DNA of 47,143 bases from Acidobacteriota bacterium (GCA_016195325.1 JACPZX010000080.1:1-47143); one strand, 5' to 3'. Counted from the first letter of the stretch, positions 33,647 to 45,760 are shown. Program-made: numbers and translations. The notes: generated from the letters alone by a model not told the origin.

Positions 33647-36199
33647 GTGGCCCATGACTCCGGAACGGATCTGAAGCCCGGGTCGAGGCTGGGAGACTTC
33701 GAGATCGTCTCCCTCCTCGGCGCGGGGGGCATGGGCGCGGTCTACCGCGCGCGCGACACGAAGCTCGGGCGCGAGGTCGCGCTGAAGGTCATCCACCCCC
33801 GGCTCGCCGGTCCGGAGGCGGCGCTCCGGTTCGAGCGCGAGGCCCGCCTCCTCGCCTCCCTCAATCACCCCCACATCGCGACCATCCACGGCTTCGAGCA
33901 ATCGGGGGGGATCCGCTTCGCCATCCTCGAGCTGGTCGACGGGGACACGCTCGGGGACTGGGTGGAGAAGACGTCCCCGAGCCTGGACGCGGCGCTCGGG
34001 ATCGCGATCCAGATCGCCGAGGCTCTCGAGGCGGCGCACGCCGCGCGCGTGATCCACCGCGACCTGAAGCCGTCGAACGTCAAGGTCACCCCCGCGGGAC
34101 GTGTGAAGGTCCTCGACTTCGGGATCGCGCGGGCCCTCGGCCCCGACACGACCGGGGTGGACGCCGAGACGGCCGAGACGCGCGCCGCCGGCATGACCGC
34201 GGCCGGCCGTCTTCTCGGGACCCCCGGGTACATGAGCCCCGAGCAGGCTCGAGGGCTGCGCGTGGGCGAGGCGGCGGACCTCTGGGCCTTCGGCTGCCTT
34301 CTCTTCGAGATGCTTGCGGGACGGCGCGCCTTCCCGGGGCCCACGGCCGCCGATGCCCTCGCGGCGACGCTGCGGGGATCTCCCGACTGGGCCGCGCTCC
34401 CGGCCGATGTCCCTCCCGCGGTTCGCGCGGTCCTGGATCGGTGCCTCGAGAAGGACGCGGCGCCGCGGACCATCACCGCGGCCGACGCGCGCCGCGAGAT
34501 CACCGCGGTGCTCGACGCCGGGAAATCGGGAGGACGCGCGGTCCGCCATCCTCGCCTCACGCAGATCACCTTCGCCGACGAGCTGGAGGGGATGCCCGCC
34601 TGGTCGCCGCGGGGAGACGAGATCGCCTTCACGCGCGAGACCGAGGGCGTCCGGAAGATCTTCCGGCAGCGGATCGGCGCCGATGCCCTGCAGGCGACGG
34701 CCGGCCCGCACGACGACATCCAGCCGTCGTGGTCTCCGGACGGCGGAACGCTCCTCTTCGTCCGCGCCCGGCCGGCCGGGCGCCGCCTCGAGCCCGCCGA
34801 CCTCTTCGGCGCCTACGACGACGGCGACATCTGGTCGCTCGACGTCGCCGCGGGGCGCGAGTCGCGCTGGCTCGAGGGGGCCTTCAACCCCGCGTGGTCC
34901 CCCCACGGCGATCGCGTCGCCGTCGACGCGTCATGGGCCGGGCCGAGGCGCCTGTGGGTGATCGACAGGCGAGGGCACAACCCGGCGCAGATCAGCGAGG
35001 ACGCCTCCGAGGCGGTGGCGCACGTGAGGCCGCGCTGGTCCCCCGACGGCCGGCGACTCGTCTACCAGAAGATCGAGCGAACACGCCTCAGCGTCGGCGC
35101 GGTGGATCTCGCGAGCCGGCGCTCGGTCGCGGTCACCGATTCCCCGTGGAACGACTTGAACCCATGCTGGTCGGCGCGCCGCCGCCACGTCTACTTCTCG
35201 TCCTACCGCAGCGGCGGGCTGAACGTGTGGCGGGTCGGCGTCGGCGACGACGGGTCGGCCGCCTCGGCCCCCGAGCAGGTGACGACGGGCGCGGGACAGG
35301 ATCTCGAGGTCGCGCCGTCACCGGATGGCTCGCGGCTCGCCCTCTCCATTCTGAAGCAGAACGCGTCGATCTGGGCGCTGCCGGTCGAACCGGCTTCGGG
35401 GCGCCCGGCGGGGGCGCCGCGCAAGATCATCGCCACGTCGCGCGAGGACAGCCGCGCCGCCTGGTCCCCCGACGGCCGCCGCATCGCGTTCAATTCGGAT
35501 CGGGCGGGCGCGATGAACATCTGGGTCCACGATCTCGCGGCGGGCGCCTCGAGGCAGGTCACCGAGGGACCGGGCGGGGATTACCAGGCGAGCTGGTCTC
35601 CCGACGGCCGGGCGCTCGCTTTCTTCTCGTCGCGCGCGAGGACGCCGGGGATCTGGACGGTCGATCTCGCGAGCGGCGCGCTGACATCGCTCTCCCCGCC
35701 GGCGTGCATCGAGATCAACCCCTTCTTCTCGCCCGACGGCCGCCTCATCGCGTACCAGTCGGATCGCGAGGGACGGTTCGAGGTCTGGGTGATGCGCGCG
35801 GACGGGAGCGAGCCGAGGTGTCTCACGAGCGTCGGCGTCACGGGGCACTTCCTTCGCTTCACGCGCGACGGGCGCTTCGTGATCTTCCGCCGTCCCGGCG
35901 CGCGCCCGGCGACGCTGCGCGTGCCGGTGGAAGGGGGCGAGCCCGAGGCGATGGGTGAGATCGCGGGGGGAGCGCACATGTCGCTCTCGCCGGATGCGTC
36001 CAGGATCCTCGACGTCGTAGGGCACAAGACGCTCCACGTCTCGCCGATCGGAGGCGCGAAGCCCGAGGCGGTCTTCGAGTTCGACGACCACGAGGTGCGG
36101 ATCGATTACCCGGTCTGGTCGCCGGACGGAACCCTCGTCTCCTTCGACCGCTTCCTCCCCCGCGGGGGCGACGTCTGGATGCTGGAGGAGTTCGAGTAA
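33647..36199 (+). CDS. Ser/Thr protein kinase with PD40/TolB-like WD repeats
   Basis: An 850-residue protein from GTG 33647, 24 bases after the selenoprotein stop. The kinase domain (~17-280) shows GAGGMGAVY, VALKVI, HRDLKPSNV, DFGIARAL and GTPGYMSPEQ. From ~300 onward come repeats with the PD40 signature: AWSPRGDEIAF, SWSPDGGTLLF, RWSPDGRRLVY, AWSPDGRRIAFNS, SWSPDGRALAFFS, FFSPDGRLIAYQS and WSPDGTLVSFDR. They should form a beta-propeller. I see no membrane span between the two parts, unlike most kinases of this type, so this one looks soluble. Its partner is unknown. The next kinase gene starts nine bases after its stop; the two are tandem paralogues. Confidence 0.92.
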   Translation: MAHDSGTDLKPGSRLGDFEIVSLLGAGGMGAVYRARDTKLGREVALKVIHPRLAGPEAALRFEREARLLASLNHPHIATIHGFEQSGGIRFAILELVDGDTLGDWVEKTSPSLDAALGIAIQIAEALEAAHAARVIHRDLKPSNVKVTPAGRVKVLDFGIARALGPDTTGVDAETAETRAAGMTAAGRLLGTPGYMSPEQARGLRVGEAADLWAFGCLLFEMLAGRRAFPGPTAADALAATLRGSPDWAALPADVPPAVRAVLDRCLEKDAAPRTITAADARREITAVLDAGKSGGRAVRHPRLTQITFADELEGMPAWSPRGDEIAFTRETEGVRKIFRQRIGADALQATAGPHDDIQPSWSPDGGTLLFVRARPAGRRLEPADLFGAYDDGDIWSLDVAAGRESRWLEGAFNPAWSPHGDRVAVDASWAGPRRLWVIDRRGHNPAQISEDASEAVAHVRPRWSPDGRRLVYQKIERTRLSVGAVDLASRRSVAVTDSPWNDLNPCWSARRRHVYFSSYRSGGLNVWRVGVGDDGSAASAPEQVTTGAGQDLEVAPSPDGSRLALSILKQNASIWALPVEPASGRPAGAPRKIIATSREDSRAAWSPDGRRIAFNSDRAGAMNIWVHDLAAGASRQVTEGPGGDYQASWSPDGRALAFFSSRARTPGIWTVDLASGALTSLSPPACIEINPFFSPDGRLIAYQSDREGRFEVWVMRADGSEPRCLTSVGVTGHFLRFTRDGRFVIFRRPGARPATLRVPVEGGEPEAMGEIAGGAHMSLSPDASRILDVVGHKTLHVSPIGGAKPEAVFEFDDHEVRIDYPVWSPDGTLVSFDRFLPRGGDVWMLEEFE

Positions 36200-36208
36200 C
36201 ATGACGCC

Positions 36209-38810
<2,602 letters not shown>

Positions 38811-38831
38811 GCGGCCGCGGGCGCGGCTCCG

Positions 38832-40415
38832 TCAGGGCGAGACGGTCACCTGGATCGCCGGGGAGAACTTCTTCCGGTTCACGTCGCTCTTGGGAAGGTT
38901 CTTGTCGACGCCGAAGACCTCGATGAAGAGGATCGGGTTGTTCGGGTCGGCGGTCAGCGCCTTCGAGCAGGCGCTCGACCACTTGGTCGGCGTCAATGTG
39001 TACGACGGCGACTTGAGGAGCTTCGTCCCGCTCGTGACGACGGCGCCCTTGAGGAACCCCGGAACCGGCGAGAGCAGCACGCGGAAGACGTCGTAGCCTG
39101 CGGCGTCCCAGGCGATCGTCGGTCCCTGCAGGATGGGGGGATGGCAGCTCATCGTCGCGCTCGCCCGGGGAGAGCTGATGGTGAACGTCGGGGCGAAGCG
39201 CTGGGCGAAGATGCCGCCCGAGTCGCCGTCCTGAAAGTAGCTCCCCCACGTCACCACGAAATCCCCCGTGGAACGGAGCGCCACCGCGGGGAAGCTCTGA
39301 TAGTTCGTCGTGTAGGTGTTGACCTGGAACTCGCTCCCGGCGGGGACGCCTGACGCATCGAAGCGCTGGGCGAAGACGCCGTTGCTGGAGCCGTCCTGCA
39401 TGTAACTCTGCCAGGCCACGACGAAGGCGCCGGCCGGGCTCATGCTGATGGACGCACGGCTCTGGTAGTTCTCGGTGTAGGTGTTGACCTGGAAGTCCGA
39501 CCCGAACGGGGTTCCGGCGCTGTCGAACCGCCGGGCGAAGATGCCGCCTCCCGAGCCGTCCTGCTGGCCGTAGCCGGTCCATGCGACCGTGAAGCGGCTG
39601 TTGGCGTCGATCGCGACCTTGCCGGAGAACTGGCTGTACGTGGTGAAGGTGTTGACCTGAAACTCCGTTCCCGCCGCAACCCCCGCGCTGTCGAACCGCT
39701 GGCCGAACATCCCGGAGAACGAGCCGTCCTGCCCGTAGCTGTCCCAGACCACGACGAAATTCCCCGTTGGGGCGAGCGCGACCGAGGCGCGCGTCTGGTA
39801 GCCGGTGGTGTAGGTGTTGACCTGGAACTCGCCGCCCGCCGGGGCCCCCGCGCTGTCGAAGCGCTGGCCGAAGATGCCGGACGAAGATCCATCCTGAGGA
39901 TAGCTCGACCAGGCGACGACGAAGGCCCCCGACGCGTTCATCGAGACGCTCGGGTAGAACTGGTAGCTCGTCGTGTACGTGTTGACGACGAACTCGCCGC
40001 CAAGCGCGGCGCCCGAGCTGCTGAATCGGCGCCCGATGACCCCCGAGCCCGATGCGTCCGGGCCGTAGCTCTGCCACACCACGACGAAGTTCCCCGCGCC
40101 GTCAACCGCGACGGCGTGGCTGCGCTGTGCGAACGTCGTGTACGTGTTGACCTGGAACTCGCTGCCGAGCTTCGCCCCCGCGCTGTCGAAACGCTGCGCG
40201 AAGATCCCCCCGCCCGATCCGTCCTGGTAGTAGCTGATCCAGACGACGACGAACCGGCCGGAAGAATCGACGCCGACGGCCGGCGAGAACTGGAAGCTCG
40301 TCGTGTACGTGTTGACCTGGAACTCCGGGCCGGACTTCGCCGCGCCGGCCCACGCGGATCGCGGGCCGAGGAGGGCGACGGCGAGAATCGAGATCGCGAG
40401 GAGCTTCTGTCTCAA
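38832..40415 (-). CDS. Secreted seven-repeat (probable beta-propeller) protein, paralogue B
   Basis: A 527-residue protein from TTG 40415, with GGAAGG about six bases upstream. A signal peptide ends near AWA. Seven repeats of 55 residues follow, each of the form EFQVNTYTTxxQ, then FVVxWxSYxQDG, then GIFxQRFDSAG. Repeat 5 has one extra residue (GQQDG) in both paralogues. Seven repeats suit a seven-bladed propeller; this fold is inferred. The last ~115 residues are a separate domain (SCHPPILQGPTIAWDAAGYD, SGTKLLKSPSY, KWSSACSKAL). I do not recognise a function. The gene converges on the broken kinase and lies 16 bases after paralogue A. Confidence 0.82.
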   Translation of the reverse strand: MRQKLLAISILAVALLGPRSAWAGAAKSGPEFQVNTYTTSFQFSPAVGVDSSGRFVVVWISYYQDGSGGGIFAQRFDSAGAKLGSEFQVNTYTTFAQRSHAVAVDGAGNFVVVWQSYGPDASGSGVIGRRFSSSGAALGGEFVVNTYTTSYQFYPSVSMNASGAFVVAWSSYPQDGSSSGIFGQRFDSAGAPAGGEFQVNTYTTGYQTRASVALAPTGNFVVVWDSYGQDGSFSGMFGQRFDSAGVAAGTEFQVNTFTTYSQFSGKVAIDANSRFTVAWTGYGQQDGSGGGIFARRFDSAGTPFGSDFQVNTYTENYQSRASISMSPAGAFVVAWQSYMQDGSSNGVFAQRFDASGVPAGSEFQVNTYTTNYQSFPAVALRSTGDFVVTWGSYFQDGDSGGIFAQRFAPTFTISSPRASATMSCHPPILQGPTIAWDAAGYDVFRVLLSPVPGFLKGAVVTSGTKLLKSPSYTLTPTKWSSACSKALTADPNNPILFIEVFGVDKNLPKSDVNRKKFSPAIQVTVSP

Positions 40416-40431
40416 GGGAACCCTTCCATGA

Positions 40432-42015
40432 TCAGGGCGTGACGGTCACCTGGATCGCCGGCGTGAACTTCTTCCTGTTGACGTCGCTCTTCGGGAGGCT
40501 CTTGTCGACCCCGAAGACCTCGATGAAGAGGATGGGGTTGTTCGGGTCGGCGGTCAGCGCCTTCGAGCAGGCACTCTGCCACTTGGTGGTCGGCACCAGA
40601 TAGGTCGAGCTCTTGAGGAGCTTCGTGCCGCTCGTGACGACGGCCCCCTTGAGGAAACCCGGGACGGGGGACATCAGCACCCGGAAGACGTCGTACCCCG
40701 CGGCATCCCACGCGAAGGTCGGGCCCACCAGAATGGGGGGATGGCAGCTCAAGGTCGCGCTCGCCTTCGGCGAGGTCAACGTGAAAGTGGGGGCGAAGCG
40801 CTGCGCGAAGATGCCGGCGTTCGCGCCGTCCTGGAAGTAGCTCGTCCACGCGATGACGAAGTCTCCGGAGCTTCGGAGGGCGACGGCGGGCATGTACTGG
40901 TTGTTCGTGGTGTAGGTGTTCACCTGGAACTCGGCGCCCGCCGCGGCCCCGGTCGGGTCGTACCGCTGGCCGAAGACCGCGGTCCCCGAGCCGTCTTGAG
41001 GATAGCTCTGCCAGGTGACGACGAAGGCGCCGGCCGCGTTCATGCCGATCGTCGGGCGCGACTGGTAGCTCGTCGTGAACGTGTTCACCTGGAACTCGGC
41101 GCTGAGCGGCGAGCCCGCGCTGTCGAACCGGCGGGCGAAGACGCCGCTCGACGAGCCGTCCTCGTGGCCATAGTCCGTCCAGGCCACCGCGAAGCGGCTG
41201 TTGGCGTCGATCGCCACTGTGGCGAAGAGCTGGCTGGACGTGGTGTACGTGTTCACCTGGAACTCGCCTCCGCCCGGAGTTCCCGCGCTGTCGAACCGGC
41301 GGGCGAAGATCCCCAGGCCCGAGCCGTCCTGTCGGTAACTGTCCCACGCCACGACGAAGTTCCCAGCCGGGGCGACGGCGACCAAGGCGCGACTCTGGTA
41401 CCCGGTCGTGTAGGTGTTGACCTGGAACTCCCCTCCGGCCGCGACTCCCGAGCTGTCGAACCGCTGTCCGAAGACGCCACCGCCGTCGCCGTCCTGGTAG
41501 CTGCTCGTCCAGACGACGACGAAGGCGCCCGAGGCGTTCATCGCGACGGACGGGTAGAACTGGAAGTTGGTCGTGTAGGTGTTGACCTGGAACTCCCCTC
41601 CGAGGGAGGCGCCGGAGCTGTTGAAGCGCCGCGCGAAGACACCCGTGCCCGAGCCGTCCTGGGGATAGCTCTGCCAGACCACGACGAAATTCCCCGCCGC
41701 GTCGACTCCGACCGCGCCGCTCCTCTGTCCGTTCGTCGTGTAGGTATTGACCTGGAATTCGACTCCGAGCCTGGCGCCGGCGCTGTCGAATCGCTGGGCG
41801 AAGACGCCGCTGTACGAGCCGTCCTGGTAGTAGCTTCCCCAGACGACGACGAAACGGCCCGTGGCGTCGAAGCCGAGCGACGGTTCGAACTGGGAGCTCG
41901 TCGTGTAGGTGTTGACGAGGAATTCCGGGCCCGCCTTTGCGGCGCCCGCCGACGCCAGACGCGCGGCGCCCAGGGCAAAGATGAGTGCGGCAATGCCGAT
42001 GAGCCTGCGTCTCAA
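40432..42015 (-). CDS. Secreted seven-repeat (probable beta-propeller) protein, paralogue A
   Basis: A 527-residue protein, exactly the length of its downstream neighbour. TTG 42015 is chosen because AGGAGG lies seven bases upstream and the frame opens with a signal peptide (LRRRLIGIAALIFALGAARL). Seven 55-residue repeats follow in the same order as in paralogue B, and repeat-by-repeat features match (extra residue in repeat 5; ALRSSGDFVIAW in repeat 7). This points to whole-gene duplication, not repeat shuffling. The C-terminal domain (SCHPPILVGPTFAWDAAGYD) is almost identical to that of paralogue B. The internal repeat period is 165 bases. A promoter at 42048-42075 probably drives both genes. 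Function unknown; a surface or binding role is possible. Confidence 0.82.
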   Translation of the reverse strand: MRRRLIGIAALIFALGAARLASAGAAKAGPEFLVNTYTTSSQFEPSLGFDATGRFVVVWGSYYQDGSYSGVFAQRFDSAGARLGVEFQVNTYTTNGQRSGAVGVDAAGNFVVVWQSYPQDGSGTGVFARRFNSSGASLGGEFQVNTYTTNFQFYPSVAMNASGAFVVVWTSSYQDGDGGGVFGQRFDSSGVAAGGEFQVNTYTTGYQSRALVAVAPAGNFVVAWDSYRQDGSGLGIFARRFDSAGTPGGGEFQVNTYTTSSQLFATVAIDANSRFAVAWTDYGHEDGSSSGVFARRFDSAGSPLSAEFQVNTFTTSYQSRPTIGMNAAGAFVVTWQSYPQDGSGTAVFGQRYDPTGAAAGAEFQVNTYTTNNQYMPAVALRSSGDFVIAWTSYFQDGANAGIFAQRFAPTFTLTSPKASATLSCHPPILVGPTFAWDAAGYDVFRVLMSPVPGFLKGAVVTSGTKLLKSSTYLVPTTKWQSACSKALTADPNNPILFIEVFGVDKSLPKSDVNRKKFTPAIQVTVTP

Positions 42016-42047
42016 AGAGATTCCTCCTGGTCGAACACGAGAAGGAG

Positions 42048-42075
42048 AGTATCGTCCGCTGCCGCGCCCGGTCAA
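42048..42075 (-). promoter_or_regulatory. Promoter of the paired repeat-protein genes
   Basis: On the minus strand TTGACC (42075-42070), a 16-base spacer and GATACT (42053-42048). It leaves a leader of about 26 bases with AGGAGG before TTG 42015. The 42016-42160 region also separates the divergent lipoprotein gene, for which no clear promoter is seen. Confidence 0.55.
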
Positions 42076-42160
42076 TCGGCGCTCTGGATTGTCGGCAAAG
42101 GCACGGCTCCCTCGGGCGCGCTATCCTGCGGGTTGCCGCAAGACTGAGGAGAGAATCCCG

Positions 42161-42883
42161 ATGATCAGGACTCGCCGGACCGTCGTCCTTGTCGCCACCG
42201 CGATCGCCGTCGTGGCGTGCTCCACTCATGAGGCCTCGAAGAGCGCCTACGAGAGCCCCTCCGCGAGCCCGCCGCTGCAGGCGCAGACGGCGCACCGTGC
42301 GGCCCCGCCGCTCGTCGATTCCAACGCGCCTCTTCCCCCGGGGCATCCGGCCGTCGGGCAGGCCGGCTCGTCCTCGGCGCCGGGTCTTCCTCCCATTCCC
42401 GCCGGAGCCGGCGAAGGCGAGAGGGCGCTCGCATGGACCGCCCCCGCGGACTGGATCGCAGAGCCTCCCGCCTCCTCGATGCGCCGCGCGCAGTACAAGG
42501 TCCCGGGGAAGGGGGGCGACGGCGAGTGCGCCGTCTTCTACTTCGGCCCCGGACAGGGGGGAGACCCGATGGCGAACGCCCAGCGATGGGCGTCGCAGTT
42601 CACGATGCCGGACGGAAGCCCCGCGGAAAAGAACATGAAGACCTCGGAGATCGAGGTCGCCGGTTTCAAGGTCACCCTCGTCGAGGTTGCCGGCACGTAC
42701 AACGGCGGCATGACGATGGGGGCGGCGCCGAGCCAGCCGAAGCCGGGATATCACCTCCTCGGCGCCATCGCCCCGGGACCCGATGCGAACTGGTACTTCA
42801 AGTTCACGGGCCCCGAAGCCACGGTGCAGGCGCAGCGCGCCGCCTTCGAGTCGATGGTGAAGTCGCTCAAGCACGGCGCGTGA
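42161..42883 (+). CDS. Predicted lipoprotein of unknown function
   Basis: A 240-residue protein from ATG 42161, with GAGGAG about ten bases upstream. The N-terminus RTRRTVVLVATAIAVVAC ends in a lipobox-like VVAC, so it is probably a membrane-anchored lipoprotein. A Pro/Ala/Ser-rich linker follows to about residue 85. The C-terminal ~150 residues form a compact domain (WTAPADWIAEPPASSMRRAQ, GECAVFYFGPGQGG, KTSEIEVAGFKVTLVEVAGT, NWYFKFTGPEATVQAQRAAF). It resembles small conserved domains of unknown function in Acidobacteria and Planctomycetes, from memory only. It converges on the M24 peptidase gene. Confidence 0.75.
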   Translation: MIRTRRTVVLVATAIAVVACSTHEASKSAYESPSASPPLQAQTAHRAAPPLVDSNAPLPPGHPAVGQAGSSSAPGLPPIPAGAGEGERALAWTAPADWIAEPPASSMRRAQYKVPGKGGDGECAVFYFGPGQGGDPMANAQRWASQFTMPDGSPAEKNMKTSEIEVAGFKVTLVEVAGTYNGGMTMGAAPSQPKPGYHLLGAIAPGPDANWYFKFTGPEATVQAQRAAFESMVKSLKHGA

Positions 42884-42908
42884 TCGCCGCCGCCCGCGGC
42901 CGCCGGCC

Positions 42909-44207
42909 TCAGGCGAACGGCCGATCGATCGCCGGGCTCGGCTCGGTGAAAAACTTCGCGCCATTCTCGGTGATGTGAAGGCAGTCCTCGAGGCGCATCC
43001 CGAACTCGCCGTAGATCGCGATCATCGGCTCGTCGCTGAAGCACATCCCCGGCGCGAGAGGCGTCTTGTTTCCGCGGACGAAGTTCGTCCACTCGTGGCC
43101 GTCGAGGCCGATGCCGTGCCCCGTGCGGTGGGGGAGCCCGGGCACCTTGTAGTCCGGCCCGAAGCCGGCGTCGGTGATGACCTTCCGCGCCGCGGCGTCC
43201 ACGGCTTCGGCCGGCATCCCCGGCTTCGCCGTGCGGAAGGCGGCCGCCTGCGCCTCCTTCTCGAGGTCAAAGACGTCTTTCTGTCTCTGGCTCGCCTTGC
43301 CGAAGACGGTCGTGCGCGTGATGTCGGACCTGTACCCTTCGACGGCGCACCCGTCGTCGATCTGGACGACGTCCCCTTCCTTCAGCCTCTGCGGCTGGAT
43401 GCTCCCGTGCGGGAAGGCGGTGAAGACGCCGAAGCTCACCGAGGCATCCCCCTGGAACCCGAGCGCCTCGTACGCCGCATTGATGTTTCTCCCCAGCTCG
43501 TCGTGCGTCATTCCCTCTCTCAGCGTCCTCAGGGCCGCCTTGTAGGCGGCGATGGTGATGTCGTTCGCGCGCTGCATCAGCGCGATCTCGGCCGGCGACT
43601 TGATCATGCGGCAGCCCGCGGTGACGTCGGTGGCGTCGGTGTACTCGAGGCTCGGCGTCTCCTTGCGGATTCCATTCATCACGAAGAAGCGGCAGCGCTC
43701 CTCGACGCCGACGGCGCCGGTCGTGACGCCGCGATCCTTCAGGATGCCGGCGACGACTTTGTACGGGCTCTCGTCCTCCTGCCAGACGCGGACTTCGCTT
43801 CCGGGGGCGAGGAGTTCTCTTGCTCTCGCCTCCTCGAACGCCGGGCAGACGTACGCGAGCTCGCCCGTCGCCGGGAGGACGGCGACGAAGGGGCGCTCGC
43901 TCGGCCACCATCCTTTGAATCCGGTGTAGTAGTAGAGGCTGGTGCCGGGCTCGAAGATCACGGCGGAGAGATAGTGCTCGGCCATGAGGCGCTTCGCCTT
44001 CTCGCGGCGGGCGGCTCGCTCGGCGTCGGTGATGGGGACGATGCCGTCCTTCATCGGCTTGAGGGACTTGATGGCGGCTGGGACGGGGGGGAGGTCTGGC
44101 TTGTCGGCCCCCGGGGCGGCGATCGATCGGGCGGTCGAAGCGGCGGCGACGCCGGCGGCCCCGGCGGCGGCGGACCAGGTCAGGAAGCGGCGGCGATGGA
44201 TGCGCAT
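42909..44207 (-). CDS. Tat-exported M24 metallopeptidase (Xaa-Pro aminopeptidase type)
   Basis: A 432-residue protein. The N-terminus RIHRRRFLTWSAAAGAAG is a twin-arginine signal, so the folded enzyme is exported. A creatinase-like N-domain is followed by the pita-bread catalytic domain. The five metal ligands are visible: Asp in VVQIDDGC, Asp in YRSDITRT, His in HRTGHGIGL, Glu in FSDEPMIA and Glu in RLEDCLHI. The family removes N-terminal residues next to proline or acts on related small substrates. It starts 23 bases after the esterase gene stop and is probably the third gene of that minus-strand operon. No strong ribosome binding site precedes ATG 44207. Confidence 0.9.
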   Translation of the reverse strand: MRIHRRRFLTWSAAAGAAGVAAASTARSIAAPGADKPDLPPVPAAIKSLKPMKDGIVPITDAERAARREKAKRLMAEHYLSAVIFEPGTSLYYYTGFKGWWPSERPFVAVLPATGELAYVCPAFEEARARELLAPGSEVRVWQEDESPYKVVAGILKDRGVTTGAVGVEERCRFFVMNGIRKETPSLEYTDATDVTAGCRMIKSPAEIALMQRANDITIAAYKAALRTLREGMTHDELGRNINAAYEALGFQGDASVSFGVFTAFPHGSIQPQRLKEGDVVQIDDGCAVEGYRSDITRTTVFGKASQRQKDVFDLEKEAQAAAFRTAKPGMPAEAVDAAARKVITDAGFGPDYKVPGLPHRTGHGIGLDGHEWTNFVRGNKTPLAPGMCFSDEPMIAIYGEFGMRLEDCLHITENGAKFFTEPSPAIDRPFA

Positions 44208-44230
44208 GGGGTCAGAGTACTACGGGTGGG

Positions 44231-45760
44231 TCAAGGGGTTGTCGGTGCCGAGGCTTGCCTGAGCCGCTCTCTCCACTTCTTCGCCTGGTCTGCGAAGTAC
44301 GCCTGGTTCGGCAGCTTGAACTCCACCGCCAGCGCCGCCGCCTTCTCCTCCGCCTCCGCCGCCTCCTTCCACCGCTCCGCCTTCGCGTACCCGTCCGCCA
44401 GGCTGTCGCACGCGTTCGCCGAGTTCGGATTGGCCGAGACGTTTCGCTTGAACAGAGCGATGGCCTCCTCGGTCTTTCCGTTCGACAGCGCCGCGTACCC
44501 GAGGTCGTTGATCACCAGCTCCGGTACAGGCAGCGGCCACCCGATCGTCTTCGAGACCTCCCGGAAGTGCGCGTCGGCGAAATCGATTCCCTTCTCCAGC
44601 ATGTCGTTGTGGAAGAGGTACCCCGGGTACACCTGACGGAGCGCGTCGATTTGCGCGAGGAGGGGCATGCCGCCGTGCGTCTCCTGGGGGAAGGCCTCGC
44701 TGTGCCACCTGAACCCCTGCGGGGCAAAGTTCCGGAGCGTGTCCACGAGCTTCTCGTCGTCGGCCAGCGCCGCCCCCGAGTCGTCGGAGCGCGCGAAGTA
44801 CAGGAAGGCCTTCAGCTCGCGGGCGGACTTGAACGACTGCTGAAGCGATCGCTGCGGCAGATGGTCGTCCCAGTCGAGGCTCGGGGAGAGCGCGATGTAG
44901 GCCCGGAAGAGCGAAGGGTCCGAGGCGAGGCCGTAGAGGACGAACTGCCCGCCTGCGGAGTGCCCGGAGAGGATCCGGAACCCGTCGGTGCGGTACGCAC
45001 CCTCGATCGCCGGCATCAGCTCGGCCGAGAGGAACCGCTTGAAGTTCGCCGCCCCGCCGCCGCCGATCCAATGGCTCGACCAGTCGGTCTGAGTGAAGTC
45101 ACGGATGCGGACCGTGCTGTCGACGCCCACGACGATCATCTCCGGTATCTCGCCGTGGGCGGCGAGGAAGGCCGCGGAGCTCGCGGTGTGGACGAAGTCC
45201 TCGGCGCCGTCGAGGAGGTAGAGCACTGGATAGCGCCGGTCTATCGCCGCCGCGTAGTTCGCGGGAAGCGCGATGCGGTACTTCCGGTCCTCGTTGAGAA
45301 CCGTGGAGTGCAGCTTCTCGACCTGCCCGAGGACGACCGGCTCCGGCCGGCTGTTTCCGTTGTCCATGTCGGAGACGATGACCCAGCGGCCGCCCGCTTC
45401 CTGCCGCAGCGTGAGCGTGAACTTGCCGGTGTCGGGCTCGCCCGCGTGCGCCGCAAACCCTCCGATGATGTAGCCGGTAGAGCCGTCCGTTGCGAACGCG
45501 AGCGCGCGAAGGGAGAGAGGACCCCCGGCCGCGGCGTAGTGCTTCCGGATCTCCGCGCGGCCTCGCACCGGCGGACTCGCGTTCGAGAGGACGAGCCCGT
45601 CCTCCGCGAATAGATCCGCGAGCGCGGCCGGGTCGTGCCCCTGCCACGCGCGCTCGTAGTCGGTGAGGACGCGCGCCAGGGGAGGTGGGAGGTCGACCGC
45701 GGGCAAGGGGGCGGCTCCCGCGAGCACCAGAGCCACGAGCACGCTCATGCTTCCTCTCAC
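44231..45760 (-). CDS. Secreted three-domain protein: SnoaL-like, esterase D-like hydrolase, TPR
   Basis: A 509-residue protein. GTG 45760 is chosen because it overlaps the upstream stop as GTGA and has GGAGG six bases upstream; ATG 45748 is an alternative. A signal peptide (RGSMSVLVALVLAGAAPLPA) is followed by a SnoaL/DUF4440-type domain to ~145 (YERAWQGHDPAALADLFAED, GRWVIVSDMDNG). Next comes an esterase D-type alpha/beta hydrolase with nucleophile elbow GHSAGGQF and a probable catalytic His in ETHGGMPLL. The end has TPR-like helices (GYAALSNGKTEEAIALFKRN, ADGYAKAERWKEAAEAEEK). Esterase D/IroE-like enzymes cleave esters, including siderophores; the substrate here is unknown. Confidence 0.83.
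   Translation of the reverse strand: MRGSMSVLVALVLAGAAPLPAVDLPPPLARVLTDYERAWQGHDPAALADLFAEDGLVLSNASPPVRGRAEIRKHYAAAGGPLSLRALAFATDGSTGYIIGGFAAHAGEPDTGKFTLTLRQEAGGRWVIVSDMDNGNSRPEPVVLGQVEKLHSTVLNEDRKYRIALPANYAAAIDRRYPVLYLLDGAEDFVHTASSAAFLAAHGEIPEMIVVGVDSTVRIRDFTQTDWSSHWIGGGGAANFKRFLSAELMPAIEGAYRTDGFRILSGHSAGGQFVLYGLASDPSLFRAYIALSPSLDWDDHLPQRSLQQSFKSARELKAFLYFARSDDSGAALADDEKLVDTLRNFAPQGFRWHSEAFPQETHGGMPLLAQIDALRQVYPGYLFHNDMLEKGIDFADAHFREVSKTIGWPLPVPELVINDLGYAALSNGKTEEAIALFKRNVSANPNSANACDSLADGYAKAERWKEAAEAEEKAAALAVEFKLPNQAYFADQAKKWRERLRQASAPTTP

Noticed and set aside
32549-34906. Long minus-strand open frame opposite the selenoprotein and PD40 kinase
   Set aside because: Shadow frame; composition is typical of antisense reading of high-GC genes. 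The plus strand shows the kinase and DsbA motifs.
40432-42015. 165-base periodic repeats as a CRISPR array or tandem DNA repeat
   Set aside because: They are diverged protein repeats in a coding frame with no spacer-repeat layout.
40412-42964. 850-codon minus-strand frame over the repeat-protein genes
   Set aside because: It overlaps both repeat-protein genes in another frame; its repeats are a shadow of the 165-base period.
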